A stretch of DNA of 64,000 nt from Candidatus Poribacteria bacterium. Its GTDB lineage: Bacteria > Poribacteria > WGA-4E > WGA-3G. Under the pieces are notes generated by a model. It did no database searches, was not told the DNA's origin, and saw only the letters and a program-made list of their open reading frames with translations. Numbering within the stretch: position 1 is the first letter of the stretch; the number at the start of each line of letters is the position of its first letter. The stretch lies in assembly GCA_022824265.1 (NCBI GenBank), contig JAJEAG010000027.1, forward strand, positions 62,001 through 126,000, read 5' to 3'. The translations under genes and the position numbers were made by a program. Below, piece by piece: positions 26,755 through 36,489 of this stretch.

Positions 26755-28068
26755 ATGCCTCAAAGAGACTGCACATCCACAGACTGCGAAGGATTTTATC
26801 GCAGAGATCTAATTAAAGCCGGTGTTTTAAGCTTTTTTGGCTTCGGTCTAACTGATTTCTTCCGATTGAAAGCTGTTGCAGCACCAACTGCTAAACCAGC
26901 TTCAGCAAAATCGGTTATCCTCGTCTGGTTAGGCGGTGGTCCAAGCCATCTTGATATGTGGGATCTCAAACCCAATGCGCCTGAAGAGATCCGTGGTCTG
27001 TTCAAACCCATTCCCACGAACGTCAACGGTATTCAGATTAGTGAACATATGCCGAGACTCGCAAAACAGGCAGATAAACTCTGTATCATCCGTTCAATGA
27101 CTTCTCCAGAAGCTGCACATGAACGTGGTACGCATTATATGATTACAGGTTATCAACCTTTGCCCGGTTTCGCTGTTCCTGGTCACGGTGCTGTTGTTGC
27201 CGAACTTAAAGAACAACGGAGCGCGTTACCACCTTACATCGCTATTCCTTCACCCGTTGCTTATGCTGGTGGTGGATTCTTAGGTGCATCGCTTGATCCG
27301 TTTTCACCAGATGGTAATCCAGCAAGCAATAATTTCAAAGTCAGAGATTTAGAACCCCCAAGAGGTATTACTTACGAGCGCGTTGAAAACAGAAAAGACC
27401 TGCGACAAGCAGTGGATAACGCCTTCAAGAAATACGAGGCAGGGAATCCAAAGGTTGAAGCGATGGATAATTTCTATTCCGCAGCATACAACCTTATGAG
27501 TTCCGAAGACGCTCGCGGTGCATTTAACCTGAAAAAGGAACCGAAAGAAATACGCGACGCATATCGCAGAGACACTTTCGGACAAAGCTGCCTACTTGCC
27601 CGAAGACTTGTTGAAGCAGGGGTTAACTTCGTCACAGTCAGTAATGGTGGATGGGATAACCACAACAATATCTTCTCGTCCTTACCGGGGAAACTCAACG
27701 CATTTGACCAGACAATGGCTACCTTAATTAATGACTTGTCTGAACGCGGGTTACTTGAAAGTACACTCGTCGTTACGATGGGTGAATTCGGTAGAACTCC
27801 AGTCATCAACCGAAACGGTGGACGTGATCACCATCCAAGAGTATTTTCTATTATGTTAGCGGGTGGTGGTGTTGAAGGTGGACAAGTTGTCGGTGCTTCT
27901 GATCCACTCGGAATGGAACCCGCAGAAACACCTGTGCGACCTGAAGACTTGTCAGCTACTATCTATCAAAGTCTCGGTATTGATTACAATCAGAGCATTG
28001 AATCTCCTGATGGTGTCCGTATCGTCCTTTCACGTGGTGGACGACCCATCCGGGGTGTCTTGTCTTAG
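26755..28068 (+). CDS. DUF1501 protein, sulfatase-like fold, Tat-type signal
   Basis: A 437-residue protein of the DUF1501 family abundant in Planctomycetota and Poribacteria. A Tat-type N terminus FYRRDLIKAG begins it. The core has VILVWLGGGPSHLDMWDLKP, HERGTHYMITGYQP, the central NFVTVSNGGWDNHNNIF and the C-terminal GEFGRTPVINRNGGRDHHPRVF. These conserved His/Asp/Gly positions resemble alkaline-phosphatase/sulfatase metal sites, but the sulfatase Cys/Ser nucleophile context is not seen. An ATG start with AGGAGG 8 nt upstream and a consensus promoter. It is monocistronic, unlike the second DUF1501 gene at 60090. Family members are often paired with DUF1553 cytochrome proteins. Confidence 0.9.
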   Translation: MPQRDCTSTDCEGFYRRDLIKAGVLSFFGFGLTDFFRLKAVAAPTAKPASAKSVILVWLGGGPSHLDMWDLKPNAPEEIRGLFKPIPTNVNGIQISEHMPRLAKQADKLCIIRSMTSPEAAHERGTHYMITGYQPLPGFAVPGHGAVVAELKEQRSALPPYIAIPSPVAYAGGGFLGASLDPFSPDGNPASNNFKVRDLEPPRGITYERVENRKDLRQAVDNAFKKYEAGNPKVEAMDNFYSAAYNLMSSEDARGAFNLKKEPKEIRDAYRRDTFGQSCLLARRLVEAGVNFVTVSNGGWDNHNNIFSSLPGKLNAFDQTMATLINDLSERGLLESTLVVTMGEFGRTPVINRNGGRDHHPRVFSIMLAGGGVEGGQVVGASDPLGMEPAETPVRPEDLSATIYQSLGIDYNQSIESPDGVRIVLSRGGRPIRGVLS

Positions 28069-28355
28069 ACCTATATCATTCCTAATAAAGTGTAGTGTGA
28101 GGTCAACAGATCTTGTTGTCCTCACGCTGCTACTTGCATTCTGAATTAGTTACAGAGTCTTTACTGAACTGCAGAAGATATAAAATCTGTAGTATTTATT
28201 ACTCGTTTGCTGATTGTCATTCCCGTTACGATCTTTCCTATTAACTACCTGCTTATTTTTGGCATAAATTAATCTTGTAAAAATGCCGTGTAAAATAATA
28301 ACAAGGTTGAGTTACTTGATGTCAATTAGGATATGTTAACCAAATTATTAAGACT

Positions 28356-29402
28356 ATGAAAAACAATATATTCTACACGCCACTTTTTTCACTAATGTTG
28401 CTTCTTATGCTGACTGTACCGCTTGTATTAATTATTCAAGCCGACGAACATCAGCAGGAAAAAGAACAAATTCTATCTCCCATCTGGGCACTTGAATTTA
28501 GTCCTGATGGAAAGTCGCTTGCTGTGGGGAAATATCAGTGGGTAGAACTTTGGGATATAGAAACAAATGAAATGGTCCACGTTTATGAACCACACTTGGG
28601 TCGTGTTAGATGTTTGGAGTTCTCATCAGACGGTAAGACGTTGTATGCAAGTGGTGGTCAGGCAGCACGTAACGGTGAAATCCGTGTTTGGAATGTTGCC
28701 ACAGAAGAACTCATCAATACGTATGAGATACATGCAGATACCATTGAATCAATTTCTATTAGCCCTGATAATACCAAGTTACTTACCGCAAGTATGGACG
28801 AATTTAGTGCTATTATTGACTTAGTTAATTTGGATCATACAAAACCTTTAGACGATCAAGCAAAATGGTTAACGCAACACGTTGGTAGAGTTCTCTGCAC
28901 GTTATATCATCCCAACGGAGACTATTTTGTTACTGGTAGTGAAGATAAAACCTTAAAAGTATGGAATCCTGAAGACAATACGGTACTGGTCAGTTTTGAT
29001 GGCAACGATGACTCGGTATATTCACTTGCTTATGCATCCCAAGAAAACCTTATTGTATCTGGTTCTGCTGATAATGTAGTCCGATCCTGGAGGGTTACGC
29101 AAAACAACGGTAATACTCGTGGTACTCTCGCCAGAAATTTCAGCGCGCATCAAGGACCTGTATATAGTGTAGACTGCGGTCTTCTGAATGACCAACAAAT
29201 CATCGCATCAGGCAGTGCTGACACATCTGTGATTATATGGGATATTCTTTCTGGCAACAGACGTAGAACATTTAATCAACCTACTGATGCTGTTTATGCT
29301 GTTAAGATAAGCCCAGATGGTACTCATGTTGCTGCAGGCAGCCGTGATGGTATAGTGCGAATCTGGAATATTCAAAATAATAGATTAACACACGAATTCT
29401 AA
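28356..29402 (+). CDS. exported WD40-repeat protein
   Basis: A 348-residue protein with an N-terminal signal or anchor (about 8-30, LMLLLMLTVPLVLIIQA) and seven WD40 blades, including IWALEFSPDGKSLAVG..VELWDI, CLEFSSDGKTLYASG..IRVWNV, TLYHPNGDYFVTGSEDKTLKVWN and VKISPDGTHVAAGSRDGIVRIWNI. One seven-bladed propeller uses the whole mature protein, so it is a single-domain binding scaffold. It is 61 bp upstream of the heme/PPC protein gene, in the same orientation, so the two may be co-transcribed. No catalytic feature. Confidence 0.87.
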   Translation: MKNNIFYTPLFSLMLLLMLTVPLVLIIQADEHQQEKEQILSPIWALEFSPDGKSLAVGKYQWVELWDIETNEMVHVYEPHLGRVRCLEFSSDGKTLYASGGQAARNGEIRVWNVATEELINTYEIHADTIESISISPDNTKLLTASMDEFSAIIDLVNLDHTKPLDDQAKWLTQHVGRVLCTLYHPNGDYFVTGSEDKTLKVWNPEDNTVLVSFDGNDDSVYSLAYASQENLIVSGSADNVVRSWRVTQNNGNTRGTLARNFSAHQGPVYSVDCGLLNDQQIIASGSADTSVIIWDILSGNRRRTFNQPTDAVYAVKISPDGTHVAAGSRDGIVRIWNIQNNRLTHEF

Positions 29403-29463
29403 CGCAGTTTAGTTGGATCAGTATGTAGTAACATATTGTCGAACATTCTGGAGGTAACATTCA

Positions 29464-32457
29464 ATGCGTGTACAAAATAAGTATAATTATTTAGGTTGTA
29501 ATCAACACATCAATTTATTATCAAGGCTTAGTGTGCAACATATCCTAATTTTGGCACTTCTTGTTTTATTGTGTACGCCTATTTCCGTTTTTGCCCAAGC
29601 AACTCCACGGCTGAATTCACTCTTTCCTGCTGGAGCACAAGTTGGAAAAATAGTTGAAGTGAAAATACAAGGTTCAGATTTAGATGGGGCACATACCCTA
29701 ATCGTTGAAGGTGACCCAGGTATTACTGGCACACTCAATGCGGGTGGTGGGAAAGTTGATGAAACACATAAACCTGTTTTTGAAGCGAATTGTGGTCAGT
29801 GCCATGAGTTACGTTCCCCAAGTAATCGTTCTATGACAGGAACACAGTGGGCAGCTGTTGTGAAACGTATGGTTGAAAACAAAGGTGCTGAAATTAGTGA
29901 AGACGATCAAACGAAAATCACTCACTACCTAAAATCTGCTGCAAAAGCAGCAGGTGGGATGACTGCTGAGTTAACAATCGCACCAGATGCACAAATAGGC
30001 ACTCGTGAAATTCGTATCGTGGGAAAAAACGGTGCTTCAACCGCATGGCCCTTTGAAATAACCGATGTTCCCGATACTATTGAGACCGAATCAAATAACG
30101 ACATTGAATCTGCCAATATAATTCAATTACCTATAATCATCAATGGGGTTGTCAATTCAGGTGGAGATGAAGACTTTTATACATTTGAAGGATTAAAAGG
30201 AGAACGTTGTGTTTTCAACGTTAAAGCGTTTCGTTATAACAACATCAGTCAACAATTCTTCAACCCCTCAATCTCACTATTAGATGCTCAGGGAACAGAA
30301 CTTGCAAGGAGTAACGGTTTCTATAGTCTTGATCCTCTGATTGACCATACATTACCTGAAGATGGTTTCTACTTTCTTCGTATCAGAGACCTGCTCTATC
30401 GGGGAAATCCAGATTCTGTTTACCGTTTAACAATAGGAGTTGTCCCTTACAACACTTATATTTACCCAACAGGTGGAAAAATTGGTAGCAAAATCCAAAC
30501 TACAATTGGTGGGGAAAATCTGCCAGAAACACAATTGGAGATCGATCTACCGAGTGATCAACAGCCTGGGGTAACGCTTATCCGCACTTCTTACGGTATA
30601 TTCCCCTTTATTGCTAATGAGTATGATGAACAAGTTGAGCATTTAGCAGATGCAACTAAACAGAACGCTTCTGCAGAAACCTCTGAAGATAACGAAACTC
30701 AAGCAAAAAATGCTGAATCTGAAATTCTTTTTCAAACAAAATGTTCGGTTTGTCATGAACTCCGTTCACCCAATAATCGTGCGTTAACAGCGGAACAGTG
30801 GGAAGCAACTATTACTCGTATGGCAGAAAAAGATAACTCAGATATTACCAACACAGATCGTGACCGTATTATTGCTTTTGTTGCTGAAGAAGTCGTCCGC
30901 ATGGGGCAGCTGATTGCAAAGCAAATTGAAAGTTCTCAACAAATTGATACCCCAGGTGCGATAAGTGGTCGTATTTCTAAACCGGGTGAAGTTGACTATT
31001 ACCGCTTCACAATAGCTGAAGGATCACGGCTCGGTCCTTGGTGGGTTATCCATCCATTTGACAACACAGAAGAAAAAGGTTTTGATACTGTATATCCTCC
31101 TGAAGTAGAAATTGATCTCAAGAAAACGTATGTCGGAAAAGAGGGTAGAAGAATAAAATGGTATAGAACCAACACCAGAGGAGAAAATGTATTCTCCAGT
31201 GTCCCAGAAGACGATGTAACAGGATATGCTCTAACCTACTTTGAATCGAATCGAGACCAAAAGTATATCTTATCACTTGGATCAGATGACACTATTAAGA
31301 TTTGGGTGAACGATAAACTCATCTTCAGCAAGTACATACATCGACCTCTCAACCGGGGTGATGATGTTATTGAATTACCCGTCACCAAGGGAAGGAACAA
31401 GATTCTTGTTAAGGTTACGAATGGATATGGTCCATGGGGATTTTTTGCTGATATAGGTGGATATTCCATCGATTTATCTGCTGAAAAACTGAATTCTCCC
31501 TTAAGTCCTTCACTAACTTTGTTAAACAGTGAAGGTCGAGTATTGCGAAATAACGCTGGTAGAGGTGGCAGACGTAATGCAATTATTGATTATAGTTTTG
31601 CACGTCCCGGTGAATACGCTCTACGCGTTGAAGATATTTCAGGGAAGGGTGGAGATGGATATGTCTATCATTTGGATATACGTCCAACTGTGCCAGATTT
31701 TGCTATGTCTGTTACACCCGATAACCCGAATATCGGTAGAGGCGGGACAGTCTTGTTGCAGGTTAATCTACAACGTCGGGTTGGATTTACCGAACCAATC
31801 CTGCTTTCTGTTGATAATCTACCACAGGGTATTACAGCAAGCCAGAGTGCAATACTTACAGAAGGTGGAAATAATGTCGGGTATCTGACATTAACCGCTT
31901 CTCCAGATGCTGAATTAGCACATAGCGTCGTCCAGGTGGTCGGTACCGTAACAACATCCTCCGGACATCAGATTAGACGTGCAGCTACACCTGTAGAGGT
32001 TTATCAGATTCGGAACAATGATCAAACAGTTCAACGAAATAGTACCGTCGTCAGTGTAACTGAGAACACTCCTATCATTGTATCCACAACTCCAGATGAA
32101 ATTACTGTAACACCAGATGCTCCGGTTGATATTACCGTCAAAGTTGATCGTAAAGGTGGTAACCGTCAGAACATGAACTTGACAGTTGTTGGATTGCCTT
32201 TTGGTGTAAGAACCCAACGAGATACAACTGTACTCAGAAGGGGAACATCAGAAGCGACAATAACACTTCTACCGAACATAATTTCAGGTGGTAGGGATGA
32301 ATTACGTCGAAACCCATTCTTAGGAAACAAACAAACGAGACCTCATACCTTTGTTATAAACGTCTCTGTTGGAAACCGACGTATAGCAAGTAGTCCAGCT
32401 GTAAAACTCTGGCTTGGAGACACATCAAATTCCGATGAGCAAGCAAAATTAGAATGA
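29464..32457 (+). CDS. exported protein with two CxxCH heme sites and PPC domains
   Basis: A 997-residue protein with a signal peptide (about 20-45) and a TIG/IPT-like domain (LNSLFPAGAQVGKIVEVKIQGSDL). A first small c-type heme module has CGQCH at about 111-115 with HELRSPSNRSM and WAAVVKRM; a second, about 310 residues on, has CSVCH (about 425-429) with HELRSPNNRAL and WEATITRM. Both look like the monoheme domain of quinohemoprotein amine dehydrogenase-type proteins. Between and after them are pre-peptidase C-terminal-like (PPC) beta domains (VNSGGDEDFYTFEGLKGE; ISGRISKPGEVDYYRFT) and a C-terminal Ig-like region. Hemes would be attached outside the membrane. ATG with GGAGG upstream. Role in electron transfer or polysaccharide binding is inferred. 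Confidence 0.85.
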   Translation: MRVQNKYNYLGCNQHINLLSRLSVQHILILALLVLLCTPISVFAQATPRLNSLFPAGAQVGKIVEVKIQGSDLDGAHTLIVEGDPGITGTLNAGGGKVDETHKPVFEANCGQCHELRSPSNRSMTGTQWAAVVKRMVENKGAEISEDDQTKITHYLKSAAKAAGGMTAELTIAPDAQIGTREIRIVGKNGASTAWPFEITDVPDTIETESNNDIESANIIQLPIIINGVVNSGGDEDFYTFEGLKGERCVFNVKAFRYNNISQQFFNPSISLLDAQGTELARSNGFYSLDPLIDHTLPEDGFYFLRIRDLLYRGNPDSVYRLTIGVVPYNTYIYPTGGKIGSKIQTTIGGENLPETQLEIDLPSDQQPGVTLIRTSYGIFPFIANEYDEQVEHLADATKQNASAETSEDNETQAKNAESEILFQTKCSVCHELRSPNNRALTAEQWEATITRMAEKDNSDITNTDRDRIIAFVAEEVVRMGQLIAKQIESSQQIDTPGAISGRISKPGEVDYYRFTIAEGSRLGPWWVIHPFDNTEEKGFDTVYPPEVEIDLKKTYVGKEGRRIKWYRTNTRGENVFSSVPEDDVTGYALTYFESNRDQKYILSLGSDDTIKIWVNDKLIFSKYIHRPLNRGDDVIELPVTKGRNKILVKVTNGYGPWGFFADIGGYSIDLSAEKLNSPLSPSLTLLNSEGRVLRNNAGRGGRRNAIIDYSFARPGEYALRVEDISGKGGDGYVYHLDIRPTVPDFAMSVTPDNPNIGRGGTVLLQVNLQRRVGFTEPILLSVDNLPQGITASQSAILTEGGNNVGYLTLTASPDAELAHSVVQVVGTVTTSSGHQIRRAATPVEVYQIRNNDQTVQRNSTVVSVTENTPIIVSTTPDEITVTPDAPVDITVKVDRKGGNRQNMNLTVVGLPFGVRTQRDTTVLRRGTSEATITLLPNIISGGRDELRRNPFLGNKQTRPHTFVINVSVGNRRIASSPAVKLWLGDTSNSDEQAKLE

Positions 32458-32547
32458 TATTAACGTTACTCCCCATATTTTGCCATAGTATAAAAAACAC
32501 AAAGATTAACCATACGTCATTACTTGATGTAGAAACTTAAATCTGAT

Positions 32548-32603
32548 AGGCGAGATCCCATTGAATGTATTGATGATGCATTTGATGATTAGGCATCTCG
32601 CCT
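32548..32603 (+). terminator. putative terminator after heme/PPC gene
   Basis: AGGCGAGAT (32548-32556) pairs with ATCTCGCCT (32595-32603), 9 bp with a long A+T-rich loop, followed by CATATTTTG. Loop length makes it weaker than a classic terminator. Confidence 0.55.
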
Positions 32604-32660
32604 CATATTTTGTTTAAATCACGCTTACATTAGATTTTCTATTCATTACAGGAGGTGTGA

Positions 32661-35600
32661 ATGTCAGGATATTATCGATTCCCAACTATTTCAAATGAAA
32701 CTATTGTATTTGTTTGTGAGGATGATTTATGGACAGTTCCAATCAGTGGTGGTGTTGCCCGTAGACTCACATCAAATCTCGGTGCAACAGGTTCACCACA
32801 ATTATCACCAAACGGTGAAGTTCTTGCATTTGCTGGACGAGAAGAAGGTCCAGCAGAAGTCTACGTCATGCCAGCACTCGGTGGAGAAGCCAAACGACTC
32901 ACATATCAAGGAAGTAATGTTAGTATAGTCGGATGGGATGTAGCTGGAGAAAATATTCTATATTCCAGTGGTGCTGGATCAGCGTTCGGTGCATGGATAT
33001 GGAGCATTTCCCCTGAGGGTGGAGAACCACAACGACAACCTTATGGACCCGCAAATCACATTGCGTTCGGAAGTAATGGAGGCGTAATCCTCGGTAGGTT
33101 AACGCGCGAACCAGCACGATGGAAACGTTATCGTGGTGGAACAGCAGGTCAACTCTGGATTGATAATGAAGGTGACGGACAATTTCAGCCGTTTTCCCCT
33201 GTAGATAGTAATTTTACTACACCGATGTGGATTGACGATCGCATCTACTTCATATCTGATCACGAGGGGATTGGAAATATATATTCATGCCTAACCTCTG
33301 GCGATGATATGAAACGGCACACGCATCAAGAAACATATTACTGTCGCTCGGCACAAACAGACGGCACACGTATCGTTTACCATGCTGGTGCGGACTTATG
33401 GGTCTACGATATTGATAATGATACCAATCACCAAGTTGAAGTGGATTTTCGAAGTCCACGTATACAACGTCAACGCAAATTCGTCAGTGCTTCAAAGTAT
33501 CTACAAACGGGTTCGCTATCTGTTGATGGACGTTCTATTGTCTTGACTGCTCGTGGTAAGCTTTTCACGATGGCAAATTGGGACGGTGCTGTCCTGCAAC
33601 ACGGAGAGCGAAACGGTGCTCGTTACCGATTACCTCAATGGTTGAACGATGGAAAACGTATCATTACACTTTCCGATGCTGGTGGCGAAGAAGCATTTGA
33701 AATTCACACCTGCGATGGTAGCGAAGAGATACGGCGTTTGGACGACCTTGATATCGGTCATGTTAGAACTTTTGCTGTCTGTCCAATAGGCGATAACTTA
33801 AAAGACCAAATATTCATCGTTAACAACCGATTTGAGCTTCTACATTTAGAACTTGAAACATCAGAACTACGTGTGCTTGATAAAAGCATATATAGTCGTA
33901 TACAAGGGGCAAGTTGGTCACCTGACGGAAAATGGATTGTTTATGGTTTCGCGTCAACAGAAACCACATCTTCAATCAAGCTTTGCAATGTGGAGAGCGG
34001 AGAAACAACGTATATCACTCAACCAGAATTCACAGATTACGCACCTTCCTGGGATCCTGAAGGTAAATACCTGTATTTCTTATCACGACGCGAATTCGAT
34101 CCTGTCGGTGACGCTTTACAATTTGAACTTAGTTTTCCTATCGCTACACGCCCCATGCTGGTGACATTGCAGAAAGAATTACCGAACCCGTTTCTACCTT
34201 CTTCACCATCACCTGAAGAGGAAAAGGAAAAAGAGGATAAGGAAAATGAGGACAATAACGGTGAAGAGAAATCTGATGAAAAAGAAGGTAAATCCAAAGA
34301 AGAAAAAGACGAGAAAAAGATACAATCCATAAAAATCGAGTTGGATGGTATTGAACAACGTATTGTGGCTTTTCCGTATTCACATGGGATGTATGGACAA
34401 ATTGCGGGGATTAAGGGTAAAGCACTTTTCACTTCATCTCCTGTTCAGCATGCAACTAATGCGCCAGGTGATGAAGAATCCAGTGCCAAAGGAAAATTAC
34501 ATTCTTATGATTTCAAAGAACAGAGGAAAGAGGTACTCGTATCTGACATCTCATCTTTCACGCTTTCAAGAGATTACAAAAACCTATTATACCGCACCGG
34601 AGATCGGATGCGGGTAGTAAAAGCTGGTAAGAAAGTTGAGGATGGTCAAAAATCTGATAGCAAAGGTGGATCAAATCGACATACTGGTTGGATAGATCTC
34701 AACCGCGTGCGACCTTCTATCATCCCAACGGCTGAATGGAAGCAAATGTATCGCGAAGCATGGCGACTTCAACGTGATTATTTCTGGACCGAAAATATGT
34801 CTGATGTTGATTGGGAAAATGTTTATCAACGCTATCTGCCATTACTGGATCGTATAGCAACCCGTGCTGAATTCTCTGATTTAATGTGGGAAATGCAAGG
34901 AGAACTGGGGACATCACACGCGTATGAATCTGGTGGGGATTACCGAAGTTCACCCAGCTACGGACAAGGATTCCTCGGTGCTGATTTCGTCTACGATGAG
35001 GAAAACGAAGGCTATCGCATTACACATATAGTACGAGGTGATACTTGGGTTGAGAGAAGAGATTCACCACTGAATGCACCAGGTATTAATATCCAAGAAG
35101 GTGACATTCTGCTTGATATTGGTGGTCAACCTTTGAGTCAAAACGTTTCTCCGGGTGAGTTATTGGTCAATCTGGGAGGACAAGAGGTGCAAACCACGTT
35201 TAAGAATGCAAGTGACGGTGAAAAACGCGTTGTCACGATCAAAGTGCTCAGAGGGGAAAGTGAATTGCGTTACCGCGAATGGGTCGCGCAAAACAGAAAA
35301 TACGTCCATGAAAAAACTGATGGTAAAGTGGGATATGTACACATACCCGATATGGGAAGACGCGGATATGCTGAATTTCATCGCGGCTATTTGTCTGAAG
35401 TGAGTTATCCCAGTCTACTCATTGATGTTAGATACAACGGTGGTGGTAATGTATCGCAACTGATTTTAGAAAAGTTATCACGTCACCGTATTGGCTATGT
35501 CATTCCACGGTGGGGTACACCTAATTCTTATCCTACAGCCTCTGTGTTAGGTCCAATGATAACCGTTACCAACGAAAATGCTGGTTCCGATGGGGACATA

Positions 35601-35948
35601 TTCTCTCACTGTTTCAAATTGATGAAGTTAGGGAAACTAATTGGTAAGCGAACGTGGGGTGGTGTTATCGGCATTTCACCACATCAAGGTTTTGTTGATG
35701 GTGGGAACACTACACAACCTGAATATTCATTCTGGTTCGAAGATGTCGGTTGGGACGTTGAAAACTACGGGACAGACCCAGACGTTGAAGTGGATTACCG
35801 TCCACAAGATTATATGACAGATGGGGACCCACAACTGGACAAGGCGATTGAGATTCTTCTCCGAGAGATGGAAGAAAACCCACCCGAGCTCCCCGACTTC
35901 GGGGACCGTCCAATCTTAACTCTGCCAACATTACCGAAAGCAGAATAG
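32661..35948 (+). CDS. tri: tricorn protease homologue (S41-type)
   Basis: A 1095-residue tricorn-like peptidase. N-terminal beta-propeller repeats start IVFVCEDDLWTVPISGG and LSPNGEVLAFAGREEGPAEVYVM. A low-complexity Lys/Glu-rich insert (about 517-557) follows, then the C-terminal half: a PDZ-like domain (about 770-870, YRITHIVRGDTW), a core with GTSHAYE (about 752-758; Ser-His match the tricorn S745-H746) and NAGSDGD (about 972-978; the nucleophile Ser), and ENYGTDPD near the acidic residue. Tricorn trims oligopeptides from upstream proteases in the cytoplasm; no signal peptide is seen here. ATG with AGGAGGTG upstream. A terminator follows. Length is close to the family norm. Confidence 0.92.
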   Translation: MSGYYRFPTISNETIVFVCEDDLWTVPISGGVARRLTSNLGATGSPQLSPNGEVLAFAGREEGPAEVYVMPALGGEAKRLTYQGSNVSIVGWDVAGENILYSSGAGSAFGAWIWSISPEGGEPQRQPYGPANHIAFGSNGGVILGRLTREPARWKRYRGGTAGQLWIDNEGDGQFQPFSPVDSNFTTPMWIDDRIYFISDHEGIGNIYSCLTSGDDMKRHTHQETYYCRSAQTDGTRIVYHAGADLWVYDIDNDTNHQVEVDFRSPRIQRQRKFVSASKYLQTGSLSVDGRSIVLTARGKLFTMANWDGAVLQHGERNGARYRLPQWLNDGKRIITLSDAGGEEAFEIHTCDGSEEIRRLDDLDIGHVRTFAVCPIGDNLKDQIFIVNNRFELLHLELETSELRVLDKSIYSRIQGASWSPDGKWIVYGFASTETTSSIKLCNVESGETTYITQPEFTDYAPSWDPEGKYLYFLSRREFDPVGDALQFELSFPIATRPMLVTLQKELPNPFLPSSPSPEEEKEKEDKENEDNNGEEKSDEKEGKSKEEKDEKKIQSIKIELDGIEQRIVAFPYSHGMYGQIAGIKGKALFTSSPVQHATNAPGDEESSAKGKLHSYDFKEQRKEVLVSDISSFTLSRDYKNLLYRTGDRMRVVKAGKKVEDGQKSDSKGGSNRHTGWIDLNRVRPSIIPTAEWKQMYREAWRLQRDYFWTENMSDVDWENVYQRYLPLLDRIATRAEFSDLMWEMQGELGTSHAYESGGDYRSSPSYGQGFLGADFVYDEENEGYRITHIVRGDTWVERRDSPLNAPGINIQEGDILLDIGGQPLSQNVSPGELLVNLGGQEVQTTFKNASDGEKRVVTIKVLRGESELRYREWVAQNRKYVHEKTDGKVGYVHIPDMGRRGYAEFHRGYLSEVSYPSLLIDVRYNGGGNVSQLILEKLSRHRIGYVIPRWGTPNSYPTASVLGPMITVTNENAGSDGDIFSHCFKLMKLGKLIGKRTWGGVIGISPHQGFVDGGNTTQPEYSFWFEDVGWDVENYGTDPDVEVDYRPQDYMTDGDPQLDKAIEILLREMEENPPELPDFGDRPILTLPTLPKAE

Positions 35949-35972
35949 TATCAATCTAATGTATTGATCATA

Positions 35973-35995
35973 AGGCGCGCTTTGTAAGCGCGCCT
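35973..35995 (+). terminator. rho-independent terminator after tricorn gene
   Basis: Perfect 10-bp stem AGGCGCGCTT (35973-35982) / AAGCGCGCCT (35986-35995) with a TGT loop, followed by ATTTCGTT, 24 nt after the stop codon. The T-run is short. Confidence 0.75.
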
Positions 35996-36108
35996 ATTTC
36001 GTTAAATGTAAATACTATACATCGTTGATTTGCAGTGAGTTTTGTGTTACAATGTTTCCTATACATATCAGAATATATTCCAAAATTTACGATAGGTAGG
36101 CAGAAAGC

Positions 36109-36384
36109 ATGTCAAAAACCCAAGTTGAAATTCAATTCACACTACCGATTGACGAAACACTACTACTCCATAAAACTGATGCAGAGTTGAAGGCAAAAGA
36201 AGCTTTCGTGCTTGAACTCCTCAGACAAGGTGACATCAGTGCTGGTAGAGCTGCACAACTACTAAACATTTCACGTTGGGATCTTTCAGAGTTGATGTCA
36301 ACTGCAGGAATTTCACCATTTGCTGAACTTACCGCTGAAGAATTAGCAACTGAAGTAGAAAATGCTTTGAGGGTTTTAAGATGA
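36109..36384 (+). CDS. UPF0175 family small protein (possible antitoxin)
   Basis: A 91-residue protein: N-terminal beta region (VEIQFTLPIDETLLL) and a helical C-terminal HTH-like core, LRQGDISAGRAAQLLNISRWDLSELMSTAGI, characteristic of UPF0175. These are usually encoded beside a DUF3368 PIN-type protein as a toxin-antitoxin pair. No toxin is seen here: only 105 nt separate the stop from the next gene. ATG start; AGGTAGG lies upstream. It may be an orphan antitoxin left after loss of its partner or a regulator. Confidence 0.75.
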   Translation: MSKTQVEIQFTLPIDETLLLHKTDAELKAKEAFVLELLRQGDISAGRAAQLLNISRWDLSELMSTAGISPFAELTAEELATEVENALRVLR

Positions 36385-36489
36385 ACTCCGTGTAAATGGC
36401 ACTAGAATCAGTCATAATCTTTATACTCATATACTTGCAAGATCGGATGAATAAAATTACCCATCAAAAGAAAGCGATATAAAACCTAC

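Noticed and set aside
34037-34432. 131-codon minus-strand Ser-rich ORF
   Set aside because: Antisense to the Lys/Glu-rich linker of the tricorn gene.
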